Shown one piece after another: positions 40,004-49,937 of a stretch of 64,000 nt of DNA. The DNA comes from Aggregatimonas sangjinii (lineage in GTDB: Bacteria > Bacteroidota > Bacteroidia > Flavobacteriales > Flavobacteriaceae): NCBI RefSeq assembly GCF_005943945.1, contig NZ_CP040710.1:693001-757000 (forward strand), in the 5' to 3' direction. The position numbers were made by a program, and so were the translations under genes. The notes under the pieces were generated by a model. It made no database searches and was not told where the DNA came from. It saw only the letters and a program-made list of their open reading frames with translations. Numbering within the stretch: the stretch's first letter is position 1; each line of letters opens with the position of its first letter.

Positions 40004-43000
40004 TTAATCTAAAATGGTAAAATGCCAGTTTGCATCAGCTGGTACGTTAGTCCCCCCATTTCTAATGCCCACCTCAAAAGAGCCATCGATTTGATTCTCG
40101 ATAAAAATGGTATTGTTGCCTTCAACACTTAGCTGAACGACATAGTTCGTTCCCAAATTCTCACCTGGGGGGAAAGTCACCATAAATGAGCCGGTAGCGG
40201 GAAGATTAGTTATGATGTAGCCTGTGGTAATTTGAAAATCCCCTGTCGACGCACCAGTCATACCAATTCTTCCGAAAGCCCTAACGGCGCTTCCACTACT
40301 GTTTACCCAAGCTGTACCTGCACCTGTGCTTTCTAAGACTTGACCATTCATACCTGGATTCCCCGCCTGATCTAGTAATTGACCGCCAAGCTGCAATCTA
40401 TCATTGGAAATAACTGTAGGCCCATCAGGGGTCAGGTTAATTGCGAGTCCAAGTTCTCCTCCAGTGGAAAATCCTATATGGTTTTCTCCAACTCTATATA
40501 TTCCGGTGTCCGTATCACCGTTGGTATAAAAACTATAACTTGGTTCACCAACAGATCCTGGATTTGCCGCAAAACCCCTTCTCGCCCTTATTTGTCCATT
40601 TACGTCAAGCTTATCATCAATATTGGCAGGTTCACCGGTTACACCAAAGGTCCCAATGCCAATATTACCTGATCCACTAAAGTTTAATGTTCCACCATTA
40701 ATATCGTAAGTCCGATCTACATTTAAGGTTTGCGTCAAATTATCTGTACTTAGATTACTGCCAACGTCCTCCAAAGCCGTATCGATTCCAGCCAAATGCG
40801 CCTCAACGTCCGCGGTGGCCGCCACATAATTTGTGGAGGTTGCAGCGACAGATACCTCGGCGGCGGTTTGATCATCAGAGTTCGCCGCGATCAGTGCGGC
40901 AATGGCTTCTTGCACATTGGTCTCGTCCACGGTATCCCCATCTATATCGATAGGTGTTTCCAACGCAACTTCGGTGTCGTTCTGGTCGTCAGTGTTCGCT
41001 ACAATTAGTGCGGCAATGGCTTCTTGCACATTGGTCTCATCTACCGTATCCCCATCAATATCGATAGGTGTATCCAACGGAACCTCGGTGTCGTTCTGGT
41101 CGTCGGTGTTGGCAGCGATAAGTGCGGCAATGGCTTCTTGCACATTAGTCTCGTCCACGGTATCCCCATCGATATCGATAGGTGTTTCCAACGCAACCTC
41201 GGTGTCGTTCTGGTCGTCAGTGTTCGCTACAATCAGTGCGGCAATGGCTTCTTGCACATTGGTCTCATCTACCGTATCCCCATCAATATCGATGGGTGTA
41301 TCCAGCGCGACCTCGGTATCGTTTTGGTCATCGGTGTTCGCTGCGATCAGGGCCGCAATGGCTTCTTGCACATTGGTCTCGTCCACGGTATCCCCATCAA
41401 TATCGATAGGTGTTTCCAACGCGACCTCTGAATCGTTCTGGTCGTCGGTGTTGGCAGCGATAAGTGCGGCAATGGCTTCTTGTACATTGGTCTCATCCAC
41501 CGTATCTCCGTCGATATCGATAGGTGTTTCCAACGCGACCTCGGAATCGTTCTGGTCGTCATCGCCACCGCCGGGTGTGACTGTAGTCCAGATTACATTA
41601 TTCATGTCATCAGTAGTCAAAAATTGACCATCCTCACCTGGTTGTAGGGTAAAGGGTTGGGTGGTAGATCCATCCCCATCAAAGACATCTTCATTAAATA
41701 CCAAAGGTGTTCCTCCACTTACTACGGCATTATTTACGTATCCAACGGTCGCCGCTGCCGTATTATCGGCAGGATCTGTGGTTAGGTTTGTTATACCCAA
41801 CATATTTGCATCGTTGGCTTCGGCGAGTACTTGGGCCAAATCTTGATTTCCTCCTGAACCACCTGCCAATCCACTTAAATCAACCTGATTTCCCGCAGTA
41901 GCCGGAGTGCTTATAGTAAGAATGTTGCTGGTAGGATCGTAAGCCAGATCCTGAAGTTCATCGGTCGGATTTCCTCCAGTACCTCCTCCTGCCAATGTAC
42001 TAAGGTCTACAGTCGTTTCCATCCCATCCTCTATTTCAATAGTAAGAATGTTCGTGGGGCTCAATGTTGCGGGCCCTAAATTTTGGTTGTCGGTTCCGCC
42101 ACTGCTCGCCAGCGAACTCAAATCGACCATGGTTTCATTACCATTTTCAATTTCGATGGTCAGCATATTCGCGGCATCTAAGGTTGCAGGGCCTAAATTT
42201 TGGTCATCCGTTCCCGTACCGGCCAAATCATCCAAGGCAATCGTAAAATTGGCCCCATTGGGTCGGGTTAGAATAAGGTCGTTGCCTGAACGAGAAAAAG
42301 CCTGTACCTCATTTTCCGGATCATCGTCCAAATCATTGGCAATGGCATCGAACAAGGGAGACGCATTGAAAAAAGCGCCCCCATCGCCGCCTGGGGTAAT
42401 CGAATTATCGGGATCGGCACTTACGGTCGTAACATCCCCGGCTACCAAAAAAGGAACATCGTTATTGAAAAAACTCAGTGGTAAACTGTCGCGATTAATC
42501 GCAAAGGGCCCTACGGCGTTTTCACTTATTTTTTCCGCCGTCACGGCATTGTTCGCCAATTTGTTTCCGGTGATGGAGTTGTCATTGAAATCGTTCCCAA
42601 AAATACTGCCATCGAGTATCTGGTTTCCGGTGATACTTTCAGTAGCGACCTCGATGTTGGTGCCTTCGTCGGTCTGCGTGAGTACAATGGTACTTACCTC
42701 ACTGCCATGGTCGGCTTCATTGACTATCGGGTCTGCAGATATATTAACGTTCGCCCCCGAACAAAGATTCACCCATGCCGTACCATCGTAATAGTGCACG
42801 CAGGCGGTATCTGTATTATAGACCAATGCACCTTGCCCAGGGATTATGGCCTCCATTTGTTCGGTAGTCACTCTGGTAATGATCAAGGCCATGCTCGTGC
42901 TCTCCAGTTCCAGTACTGCCGCGGGATCGATCGTCTGGGGATTGTCCCCGATCTTTACCTGCCCTTGAAGTTGTGTAAGCATACAGAAACCAGCCAAAAA

Positions 43001-43021
43001 AAATAATACCAATGTTTTCAT
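40004..43021 (-). CDS. Large exported protein with six 38-residue repeats
   Basis: From MKTLVLFFLAGFCMLTQLQGQ (signal peptide) the protein has 1005 residues. An earlier start at 43084 adds a tail and overlaps the promoter. The N-terminal segment (DPAAVLELESTSMALIITR, GALVYNTDTACVHYYDGTAWV) is a form common in Bacteroidota tail-fibre-like surface proteins. Six near-identical 38-residue repeats (core TPIDIDGDTVDETNVQEAIA) follow, then a variant seventh. The C-terminal part (NGDTDTGIYRVGENHIGF, then a beta-rich end) resembles phage-tail/peptidase-S74-associated regions but lacks a clear S74 domain. It shares an operon with the T9SS-sorted protein downstream. Confidence 0.85.
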   Translation of the reverse strand: MKTLVLFFLAGFCMLTQLQGQVKIGDNPQTIDPAAVLELESTSMALIITRVTTEQMEAIIPGQGALVYNTDTACVHYYDGTAWVNLCSGANVNISADPIVNEADHGSEVSTIVLTQTDEGTNIEVATESITGNQILDGSIFGNDFNDNSITGNKLANNAVTAEKISENAVGPFAINRDSLPLSFFNNDVPFLVAGDVTTVSADPDNSITPGGDGGAFFNASPLFDAIANDLDDDPENEVQAFSRSGNDLILTRPNGANFTIALDDLAGTGTDDQNLGPATLDAANMLTIEIENGNETMVDLSSLASSGGTDNQNLGPATLSPTNILTIEIEDGMETTVDLSTLAGGGTGGNPTDELQDLAYDPTSNILTISTPATAGNQVDLSGLAGGSGGNQDLAQVLAEANDANMLGITNLTTDPADNTAAATVGYVNNAVVSGGTPLVFNEDVFDGDGSTTQPFTLQPGEDGQFLTTDDMNNVIWTTVTPGGGDDDQNDSEVALETPIDIDGDTVDETNVQEAIAALIAANTDDQNDSEVALETPIDIDGDTVDETNVQEAIAALIAANTDDQNDTEVALDTPIDIDGDTVDETNVQEAIAALIVANTDDQNDTEVALETPIDIDGDTVDETNVQEAIAALIAANTDDQNDTEVPLDTPIDIDGDTVDETNVQEAIAALIVANTDDQNDTEVALETPIDIDGDTVDETNVQEAIAALIAANSDDQTAAEVSVAATSTNYVAATADVEAHLAGIDTALEDVGSNLSTDNLTQTLNVDRTYDINGGTLNFSGSGNIGIGTFGVTGEPANIDDKLDVNGQIRARRGFAANPGSVGEPSYSFYTNGDTDTGIYRVGENHIGFSTGGELGLAINLTPDGPTVISNDRLQLGGQLLDQAGNPGMNGQVLESTGAGTAWVNSSGSAVRAFGRIGMTGASTGDFQITTGYIITNLPATGSFMVTFPPGENLGTNYVVQLSVEGNNTIFIENQIDGSFEVGIRNGGTNVPADANWHFTILD
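40877..41560 (-). repeat. Six tandem 114-bp coding repeats
   Basis: Six 114-bp units encode 38 residues each and differ at only a few codons (Ser/Thr, Ala/Pro, Glu/Asp, Ala/Val). Most base changes are synonymous and arranged in alternating subtypes, suggesting expansion by duplication of two-unit blocks. Confidence 0.9.
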
Positions 43022-43322
43022 AAAAAGTACTTTTCGTAATTTGGATGTTGAGGGACTCACAAAAATAGAATTATATAGATACAATACTTGTTAAATACGC
43101 CGATTAGAACCGCATATCGGATATATGGCGCCATAATAGGGTTGAACAGTTCAAAACATGCGAGTTGTTTGGTGCGGTTTCAGGGTATATGACGTGCTAG
43201 TGCTATAAATTAACAAAAGTTTAGTGGGCATCTTTTTTTTATGACCCCAACAAGTATTTTCTTTATCTACAACAATTGTATGTCCGAAACCCCTAAGGCA
43301 TTCGACTAGAAAATCACCCTTG
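43022..43322. other. Divergent intergenic region with minus-strand -7 box
   Basis: About 300 bp. On the minus strand TATTTTTG (43067-43060) matches TAnnTTTG and lies 38 bp before the start of the repeat protein. No equally clear box serves the plus-strand gene. No other structure was seen. Confidence 0.45.
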
Positions 43323-44084
43323 ATGAAAAACACTACGCTGAAATCATTTTTCGCTATTTTTTTAATTCTTATCGCATACACCGTTTCCGCTCAGGAAGAC
43401 GAGCGCGTGCTGCTCAGGGGTCAAGTACTGTATAACAATGTAAATGTGCCCGATGAGACCGTAATCAATATAACTACGGAAGATGCGACCATTACGGATG
43501 AAAATGGCCGATTTATGATTCCCGTAAAGCCCGGCGATGAGATTGCTTTTACCGCCGTGAACTATAAATTGCAGATATTCAAGATTACAGAAGAGCTGCT
43601 AAAGCGAGGGCGTTTGGTGGTCGAGGTAGAAGAGAAGGTTACCGAACTCGAAGAGGTGGTGGTGACCCCCGAACAGCAGAAAAAATTTCTGGAAATGCAG
43701 AATGAGCAATTCAAGGGCTATGAATTTGAGGAAGATCGTTCTACCGAAGTACGGAATATTGCCCTGTCGCAGGCCGAACAGGGCAGGGAAGGCGACTTGA
43801 ATTTCGTGAATATCTTTAAGGCGCTCCTCAAAGCCGCCAAGAAAGAAAAGGTGGAGGAACGGCTGCCCATGAAACCAAGTGAAGTGCTGCGACTGGTATA
43901 CGACGACGAATTTTTCGTATTGGACTTGAAACTGCCCCAAGACAAAATCGATAGCTTTCTGCTTTATCTCGACACCAAAAACCCCACACAATCCTTGTTG
44001 AAGAAAGACAACGAGTTCGAACTGATCGATTTTCTCGTTACCCACAGCAAAACCTATTTGAAGGAATTGGATGCCGAAGAGTAG
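43323..44084 (+). CDS. CarboxypepD_reg-like exported protein 1
   Basis: The ATG at 43323 gives a signal peptide (MKNTTLKSFFAIFLILIAYTVSAQ) and 253 residues; the TTG before it is not needed. Residues 28-105 form a carboxypeptidase regulatory-like beta-sandwich: LLRGQVLYNNVNVPDETVINITTEDATITDENGRF, AFTAVNYKLQ, ending in the typical VEEKVTELEEVVV. The rest is charged and helical. It overlaps the paralogous next gene by 14 bp. The TonB-dependent receptor partner usually seen is absent. Probably periplasmic. Confidence 0.85.
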   Translation: MKNTTLKSFFAIFLILIAYTVSAQEDERVLLRGQVLYNNVNVPDETVINITTEDATITDENGRFMIPVKPGDEIAFTAVNYKLQIFKITEELLKRGRLVVEVEEKVTELEEVVVTPEQQKKFLEMQNEQFKGYEFEEDRSTEVRNIALSQAEQGREGDLNFVNIFKALLKAAKKEKVEERLPMKPSEVLRLVYDDEFFVLDLKLPQDKIDSFLLYLDTKNPTQSLLKKDNEFELIDFLVTHSKTYLKELDAEE

Positions 44085-44853
44085 ATACGTTGTAGTTCTT
44101 TTTCTATTGCTTTCTTTTGCCGCCCACGGGCAATCTTTGCTATCCCGGGAACTCGAAGGCAAAGTATACAGTGATGATGGCGATGTTGCCGCGACCCACG
44201 TACTCAATACCACTACCGAACGCGCTGCTATTACCGATTTGAACGGGTATTTTAAGATAACCATGTCGTTAAACGACACCATTGTTTTTTCCGCAGTGCA
44301 GTACAAACGCAAGGAAATCGTGATTACCCAATCGATTTTCGATAGCAAATTTATTAATGTACCTCTGGAAAATGCCCTGACCGAGCTTGAAGAGGTCGTC
44401 GTCATGCCCTATAACCTCACCGGCGATATGAGTCGTGATGCCGACCGATTGGGTAAGGAGCGTATTATAACGGCTTCGACTTTAGGACTGCCAAACGCCT
44501 ATGCAAAGTCGCTGACCAAAGCCGAACGTGTTTTATCCGAAGCTACATCCGGTGGTGGACTCGTTCCCCTTAACCCGATTCTAAATGGAATTTCAGGGCG
44601 GACCAAATACCTTAAAAAACAAGTTGAGTTGGAAAAAACCTATGCGCGAACCGAGCGGGTGAAAAGATTTTATGCCGATTCCCTAATCGTTGCGGATTTG
44701 AAAATTCCCCTAGAAAAAATAGACGATTTTCTGTATTTCTGTGAAATCGATTCTGCCTTTCAGACGACGGTGGATACCCATGACAAACTTAAAATTTGGG
44801 AGTTTATGGTACACAAGGGCAAGCTATACCGTGAGAATAACAAATTGGATTGA
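44071..44853 (+). CDS. CarboxypepD_reg-like exported protein 2
   Basis: This 260-residue paralogue of the preceding gene starts inside its end (14-bp overlap). A signal peptide (VVLFLLLSFAAHGQ) is followed by LEGKVYSDDGDVAATHVLNTTTERAAITDLNGYF and LENALTELEEVVVMPYNL, the same regulatory-like domain. The C-terminal LKIPLEKIDDFLYFCEID parallels LKLPQDKIDSFLLYLDTK of its neighbour, showing that the whole protein was duplicated. Function is unknown. Confidence 0.85.
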   Translation: MPKSRYVVVLFLLLSFAAHGQSLLSRELEGKVYSDDGDVAATHVLNTTTERAAITDLNGYFKITMSLNDTIVFSAVQYKRKEIVITQSIFDSKFINVPLENALTELEEVVVMPYNLTGDMSRDADRLGKERIITASTLGLPNAYAKSLTKAERVLSEATSGGGLVPLNPILNGISGRTKYLKKQVELEKTYARTERVKRFYADSLIVADLKIPLEKIDDFLYFCEIDSAFQTTVDTHDKLKIWEFMVHKGKLYRENNKLD

Positions 44854-45049
44854 ATACATTATAATAAGAATTCCGTTAGTGAAATTTTTCAAAGAATAGC
44901 GTTTGGGGGCAGCAGCAAGGCCATCTTGATTCGAAAAGCATGCAACAGGACAAAAAGGGCAGTCTTGACTCTTTTAAAATAGGGCTAATTCGCAAAGCGG
45001 CCTAGCTTTGGCATATGATTTGTTTATTTTTGGCAGAACGACTTTCCCT

Positions 45050-45556
45050 ATGAGCACATTTAAAAAAACGTTGTTAATACTTTTACTTCCCTTATTTGCT
45101 TTTACAACGCTCCATAAGTTTTATTTGAGTGTGACCAATGTGGGCTATTCCGAAAAAGACGAAGCTTTGCAAATTACAAGCCGTGTTTTTATCGATGATT
45201 TCGAAGCCGCACTGTTGGCACGTTACGATTTTAAAGGGGAATTGGCCACGGAAAAGGAGGCGGCCCTGGCTGATGAATATATTGAAAAGTACATCCGCGC
45301 CAAATTTGTGATTTACATTGATGAAAAGGCTGCCGAATTCGATTTTATAGGCAAGCGGTACGAAGATGATTTGATGATTTGTTATATCGAAGTCCCGAAC
45401 GTGCTGCTCTCCGACCATAAATCCATCACAATCCAGAATGAGATCCTAACAGATATGTACGACGAGCAACAGAACGTAGTGCATTTTAAGATTAATGGAA
45501 AGAAAAAAAGCTTTGTGCTTATCAGAGAAAATAATAAAGGAATGTTAAACTTGTAA
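45050..45556 (+). CDS. DUF6702-family exported protein
   Basis: The start at MSTFKKTLLILLLPLFAFTTLHKFY gives a signal peptide and 168 residues; an ATG 42 nt upstream is less likely. The mature domain has HKFYLSVTNVGYSEKDEALQITSRVFIDDFEAAL, then KYIRAKFVIYIDEKAAEFDFIGKRYEDDLMICYIEV, which fits the DUF6702 family found next to M1 peptidase genes in Flavobacteriaceae. The M1 peptidase gene starts 84 bp downstream. Confidence 0.85.
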   Translation: MSTFKKTLLILLLPLFAFTTLHKFYLSVTNVGYSEKDEALQITSRVFIDDFEAALLARYDFKGELATEKEAALADEYIEKYIRAKFVIYIDEKAAEFDFIGKRYEDDLMICYIEVPNVLLSDHKSITIQNEILTDMYDEQQNVVHFKINGKKKSFVLIRENNKGMLNL

Positions 45557-45640
45557 CAATTCTGAAGAGATACTAGAAAAAATTCTATTTTGCCCGGATT
45601 GAGCTAATTTGAATACGTTCCTAAACACTTAAAAAAGAAG

Positions 45641-47947
45641 ATGACTAGATTAAAGTATTGTTTTGCATCGGTACTTTTCTTGTTCGCGGCAGTCGCCGTG
45701 GCACAGGAAGAGGCGCCGAAAGAGAGAGAAGGTGGGCACACCAATCAAAGTAAATTCAAGCAATTGTATGAGGAGTTCTCCACCCCGAATACTTATCGCT
45801 CGGCCTCGGGTGCACCGGGTCCCGACTATTACCAACAGCAGGCTAACTATGTCATGAACATTGAGTTGGATGATAAAAACCATAGGATACAGGGTGATGA
45901 GACCATTACCTATTTCAACAATTCGCCGGACGATCTCGAGTTTCTTTGGGTTCAGCTAGACCAAAACGTCAGAACGAAAGATTCAAAAGCGAAGCTAAAG
46001 AATGGCGATGGTGTTCCGCTGGCAGACCAGCCGGCAGCTTTCGCCTCGAAATATATGACCGAACCATTTGATGGGGGCTTTGTGATCGAGCATGTAAAGG
46101 ATGCGGCCGGAAAGGCCTTGCCATACACGATTAATTTCACGATGATGCGTATTGATCTGCCGCAACCCTTAAAGAGCAAGGAGCAGATTTCTTTTTCCAT
46201 CAAATGGAATTACAACATACCGGATCATACGGTGAACAGGGCAAGATCGGGCTACGAAGAGTTTTCCGATGGTAACCGTGCTTATGTTATCGCACAATTT
46301 TTCCCAAGAATGGTGGTCTATAATGACGTAGAGGGATGGCAAAACCATCAATTTTGGGGTAGCGGGGAGTTCGCATTGACCTTTGGCGATTATGACGTAA
46401 ACATTACCGTGCCGGCGGATCACGTGTTGGATGCCACAGGGGTGCTTCAAAATAGAAAAGAGGTTTTTTCGAAGGAAATGATGAAACGCTATGAACAAGC
46501 GAAGAAATCATATGACAAGCCCGTCATCATCGTAACCGAGGAAGAGGCGGTAGCAGCCTCCCAAGGCTTTTCGGAAAAGAAGAAAACCTGGAAATTCAAG
46601 GCTGAGAATGTACGGGATTACGGTTTTGCTACTTCCAGAAGGTTTATCTGGGATATGCAGGCGGTAAAAGTGGGGAATAAAGATGTGATGGCGGTTTCGC
46701 TATACCCGAAAGAGGGAAACCCGTTGTGGGAGGAATTTTCCACGAAGGCGGTCGCCCATACCTTAAAGTCATATTCGGCGCATACCTTTGATTATCCTTA
46801 TCCTAAAGCAATATCGGTACATGCGAAAAATCAAGGGATGGAATACCCGATGATTTGTTGGAACTATGGTAGACCTAATGAAGACGGTAGCTACAGCGAT
46901 CGCGTCAAATACGGAATGATCAGTGTGATCATTCACGAGGTGGGGCACAATTACTTTCCGATGATCGTCAATTCCGATGAACGCCAATGGGGCTGGATGG
47001 ATGAAGGTTTGGATACTTTTATGCAGTATATGGCCGAGCAGGAATTTGGGGAAGCATACCCTGAGGCCATTGCTCCGAATAAGGCCTATCCCTCCCGTAG
47101 GGGAGCACCGTCGAAAATCGTTCCGTATATGAGCGGCGATCAAAGTACGATCTCCCCGATAATGTCGAATCCCGAAAACGTATATCAATTGGGTCCCAAT
47201 GCTTATGGGAAGCCCGCCACTGCCTTGAATATTTTGCGGGAGACCGTTATGGGAAGGGAGTTGTTCGACCACGCTTTCAAAACCTATTCCAAGCGTTGGA
47301 TGTTCAAACACCCGACGCCCGAGGATTTCTTTAGAACGATGGAAGATGCTTCGGCAGTTGATCTCGATTACTATTGGAGAGGTTGGTTTTACACCACCGA
47401 TTACGTAGATATTGGTCTAAAAGAGGTCAAAAAGTATTACGTATCGGATAAGCCTTCCAAGAAAATGCAGGAATATATGGCTGCGCGCAACATCAAGGAA
47501 GAAGATTTGCCACCATTGGTCTATTTGGCCGAAGAAGGGTCCGAGGATTTCGACGATAGTTTAAAAGGCAAAGCTCCATCTGAGAGTTCAAAGACCTTAA
47601 AGGAATTCATGATGGATAACCTTACCGAGCAGGAACGTATGGCGGTTAAGGAGCCAAAATATTTCTATCAAATTACATATGATAAGCCGGGCGGTATACC
47701 CATGCCATTGATCGTAGAGTATACCTATGCCGACGGAAGCACGGAGAACATTACCTATCCTGCCGAAATTTGGAGAAAAAACGATAAGGAAGTCAGTGTA
47801 GTCGTTTCTTCCCAAAAAGAATTGACCGGGGTTATCATAGACCCGAAAGCGGAAACGGCCGATATCGATACGACCAATAATTCTTGGCCAAAAAAAGAAA
47901 CCAATACCGATTTCGATAAAATGAAGGAGACCATTAAAGGTAAATAG
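45641..47947 (+). CDS. M1-family metallopeptidase
   Basis: This 768-residue exported aminopeptidase-like enzyme has a signal peptide ending VAVAQ. The gluzincin motif IIHEVGHNYF followed by WGWMDEGLDTFMQY near residues 430-465 supplies two His and a Glu for zinc. The exopeptidase motif is less clear than the usual GAMEN, with NQGMEYPMICW near 395 in its place. The order of an N-terminal beta domain, a catalytic domain and a C-terminal region is as in the family. It is expected to degrade periplasmic peptides. Confidence 0.93.
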   Translation: MTRLKYCFASVLFLFAAVAVAQEEAPKEREGGHTNQSKFKQLYEEFSTPNTYRSASGAPGPDYYQQQANYVMNIELDDKNHRIQGDETITYFNNSPDDLEFLWVQLDQNVRTKDSKAKLKNGDGVPLADQPAAFASKYMTEPFDGGFVIEHVKDAAGKALPYTINFTMMRIDLPQPLKSKEQISFSIKWNYNIPDHTVNRARSGYEEFSDGNRAYVIAQFFPRMVVYNDVEGWQNHQFWGSGEFALTFGDYDVNITVPADHVLDATGVLQNRKEVFSKEMMKRYEQAKKSYDKPVIIVTEEEAVAASQGFSEKKKTWKFKAENVRDYGFATSRRFIWDMQAVKVGNKDVMAVSLYPKEGNPLWEEFSTKAVAHTLKSYSAHTFDYPYPKAISVHAKNQGMEYPMICWNYGRPNEDGSYSDRVKYGMISVIIHEVGHNYFPMIVNSDERQWGWMDEGLDTFMQYMAEQEFGEAYPEAIAPNKAYPSRRGAPSKIVPYMSGDQSTISPIMSNPENVYQLGPNAYGKPATALNILRETVMGRELFDHAFKTYSKRWMFKHPTPEDFFRTMEDASAVDLDYYWRGWFYTTDYVDIGLKEVKKYYVSDKPSKKMQEYMAARNIKEEDLPPLVYLAEEGSEDFDDSLKGKAPSESSKTLKEFMMDNLTEQERMAVKEPKYFYQITYDKPGGIPMPLIVEYTYADGSTENITYPAEIWRKNDKEVSVVVSSQKELTGVIIDPKAETADIDTTNNSWPKKETNTDFDKMKETIKGK

Positions 47948-47970
47948 TCCCATCTTTTGATATTTTTGAT

Positions 47971-47999
47971 AAGCCCTGTGAAGTACAGGGCTTTTTTTT
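47971..47999 (+). terminator. Terminator of the M1 peptidase gene
   Basis: AGCCCTGT and ACAGGGCT pair around a 5-nt loop, followed by eight T. Confidence 0.9.
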
Positions 48000-48176
48000 G
48001 TTTAGCTGGGTGAACAGGTACCGAAAATTGTATCAAGAAGGCACCCATGGGTAGGCAGCTTCAGAATTCGCGTCAGACACAAGAATCCGATAAATTGAAA
48101 AATACGCTTACACCCTAACTTTAAAACCGTAGCGGTCTAACAATATTTACCGAGGAACAATTGTTATATTTGTACT

Positions 48177-48503
48177 ATGTTTTTTACACATTTCTTATTC
48201 ATAAGCGGAGGTGAGATTTTCTTTATCATGTTCATCGTGGTCATGGTTTTCGGTGCGGACAAAATTCCGGGTATCGCCAAAGGTCTTGGCAAAGGCATGC
48301 GCCAATTGAAAGATGCCACAGAGGATATTAAACAAGAAATACAGAGGAGCGCCGATAAACAGGGTATCGATACCAGTTTCGTAAGTGACATCAAAAAGGA
48401 TATCGATGAGGTAAAGAACAATGTGAGCTCCGGTCTTTCCAAGGAGCTTGGTAGTGTTAAGGATAGTGTAGACGATATTACCGGCGCAATCAAAAGAAAG
48501 TAA
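48177..48503 (+). CDS. tatA: Twin-arginine translocase subunit TatA/B
   Basis: This 108-residue protein has an N-terminal membrane helix (LFISGGEIFFIMFIVVMVFGADKIPGIAKGLGKGMRQLK) with the FG-x-P hinge of TatA, followed by a charged amphipathic and disordered tail. It exports folded proteins with RR signals, such as the M15 peptidase encoded at 37919. A TATATTTG (-7 type) lies only 4 bp before the ATG, so a leaderless transcript or a slightly later start is possible. The PAP2 gene starts 1 bp after the stop. Confidence 0.92.
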   Translation: MFFTHFLFISGGEIFFIMFIVVMVFGADKIPGIAKGLGKGMRQLKDATEDIKQEIQRSADKQGIDTSFVSDIKKDIDEVKNNVSSGLSKELGSVKDSVDDITGAIKRK

Positions 48504-48504
48504 C

Positions 48505-49077
48505 ATGTTGGATAAATTGCTCGAATGGGATAGGGACACCTTTGTTTACCTGAACAACCTCGGCATTGAAGAATATGATATCTTTTGGACTACCGTTACC
48601 GATTTCAACACATGGATTCCCCTATTTTTAACTTTTATCGGTCTGATTTTTTGGAAATACCCAAAGCGTGAAGCACTTTTCGTGCTATTGATCATCGCGT
48701 CCATGATTTTATTCGTGATGGCCGCTACCGATATTACCAAGTACTATGTGGCCCGCTTACGGCCAAATAACGCCGAGGAAATCAATACGTTGATACGCAT
48801 TTTAAAGAGTCCGACTACCTTCAGCTTCTTTTCCGGGCATTCCGCTAGTTCTTTTTCGATTACCACGATTTTCGTGCTGTTTTTGAAAAACCGGTTCAAA
48901 TGGAGTTGGCTATTTTATTTTTGGCCTTTGATTTTTGCCTCCAGCCGTATTTTTGTAGGGGTGCATTATCCCGTAGATATTATCGTTGGTATGATTGTAG
49001 GCATCTTATCCGCTATCTTTTTTTATCGAATATATATTAAGGTGTTATCACCCTACTTAAGGTTAAGCCATCCCTAA
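48505..49077 (+). CDS. PAP2-family membrane phosphatase
   Basis: This 190-residue protein has five to six hydrophobic segments. The three phosphatase motifs are present: KYYVARLRPNN (K-x6-RP), FFSGHSASSF (SGH with the catalytic histidine) and SRIFVGVHYPVDIIVG (SR-x5-H-x3-D). Possible substrates are undecaprenyl diphosphate or lipid phosphates. It is coupled to tatA. Its 3' end overlaps the convergent O-methyltransferase gene by 41 bp. Confidence 0.92.
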   Translation: MLDKLLEWDRDTFVYLNNLGIEEYDIFWTTVTDFNTWIPLFLTFIGLIFWKYPKREALFVLLIIASMILFVMAATDITKYYVARLRPNNAEEINTLIRILKSPTTFSFFSGHSASSFSITTIFVLFLKNRFKWSWLFYFWPLIFASSRIFVGVHYPVDIIVGMIVGILSAIFFYRIYIKVLSPYLRLSHP

Positions 49078-49684
49078 TGGGTAGGAGTACCGTTTCCACG
49101 CGCTTGTCCTCTTTTAACCGGGTATTATAGTCTAATAAGATTCGGGTTACGGCATCTTTTGGATCTAACGGTTCTACGACCTTTCCAGTCCATAGGACAT
49201 TGTCGGATAAAATGAGACTTCCGGGTCTGGTTTTATGTAAAACCGCCTCAAAAAAAGCGGGATAGTCTTTTTTGGCGGCGTCGATAAACACAAGATCGAA
49301 TACATGGTTTAAAGTCGGGATAATTTCGAGGGCGTTCCCCGTGTGTTGGATAATCTGTTGGCCGTAGCCGCTTTTGTTGAAATACCTGCGTTGCATCTCG
49401 CTCAATTCTGCGTTCACCTCGATGGTGTGTAATTGGCCGTCAGGGGGCAGTCCCTCGGCGAGGCAAATGGCGGAATAGCCTGTATAGGTGCCGATTTCCA
49501 AAATATGCCGGGGACTGGTGATTTTGGATAGCATACTCAATACCCTACCCTGAAAATGCCCGGTAAGCATCCTGGGTCGAATCACTTTCAAGTGGGTTTC
49601 CCGTGTGAGTTCGCGTAAAAGTTCCGGTTCTTCCTCCGAATGGTTACTTATGTATTCTTCCAGCAAAGGCGATAAAAAGTGCAT
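49037..49684 (-). CDS. O-methyltransferase (PF01596 family)
   Basis: From MHFLSPLLEEYISNHSEEEP the protein has 215 residues. A longer reading to 49819 adds a Cys-rich, non-family N-terminus and is rejected. SAM-binding motifs are ILEIGTYTGYSAICLAEGLP near residue 60, LHTIEVNAELSEMQRRYF, and FDLVFIDAAKKDYPAFFEAV with the metal-binding Asp near 130, then LILSDNVLWTGKV. These match cation-dependent catechol O-methyltransferase-like enzymes. The natural substrate is unknown. Confidence 0.93.
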   Translation of the reverse strand: MHFLSPLLEEYISNHSEEEPELLRELTRETHLKVIRPRMLTGHFQGRVLSMLSKITSPRHILEIGTYTGYSAICLAEGLPPDGQLHTIEVNAELSEMQRRYFNKSGYGQQIIQHTGNALEIIPTLNHVFDLVFIDAAKKDYPAFFEAVLHKTRPGSLILSDNVLWTGKVVEPLDPKDAVTRILLDYNTRLKEDKRVETVLLPIRDGLTLSRVITP

Positions 49685-49937
49685 CGTTGAATTTTGACAA
49701 AAATAGCCATAAAATAAACGCTTCCTAAGTAGCTTTTCGGTATCGAGACTTGTGGTTCCTTTGGTATGCTGATACTTTTTCACGACATAATCATAGCCAC
49801 AATTTGAAAATACGACCAAACTTGTCTGCCGGCGAGCAGGATAGAATACAAAAAATGCCCCCCGGTAGCTTTAGGGGTCAAGTGGATTTAGAATTCAAGA
49901 GGAGTTCACTATCTTGGAACGGTAAATTAGACCGAGA

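Noticed and set aside
40877-41560. CRISPR-like tandem repeat
   Set aside because: Units are 114 bp, contiguous without spacers, and in frame inside a gene; there are no cas genes.
40902-41627. Plus-strand 241-codon open frame rich in Ser and Val, with repeats
   Set aside because: It is the antisense of the 114-bp coding repeats of the 40004-43021 gene and has no start context or family.
49685-49819. N-terminal extension of the O-methyltransferase
   Set aside because: 45 residues of non-family sequence; the family fold starts at MHFLSPLLEEY (49684).
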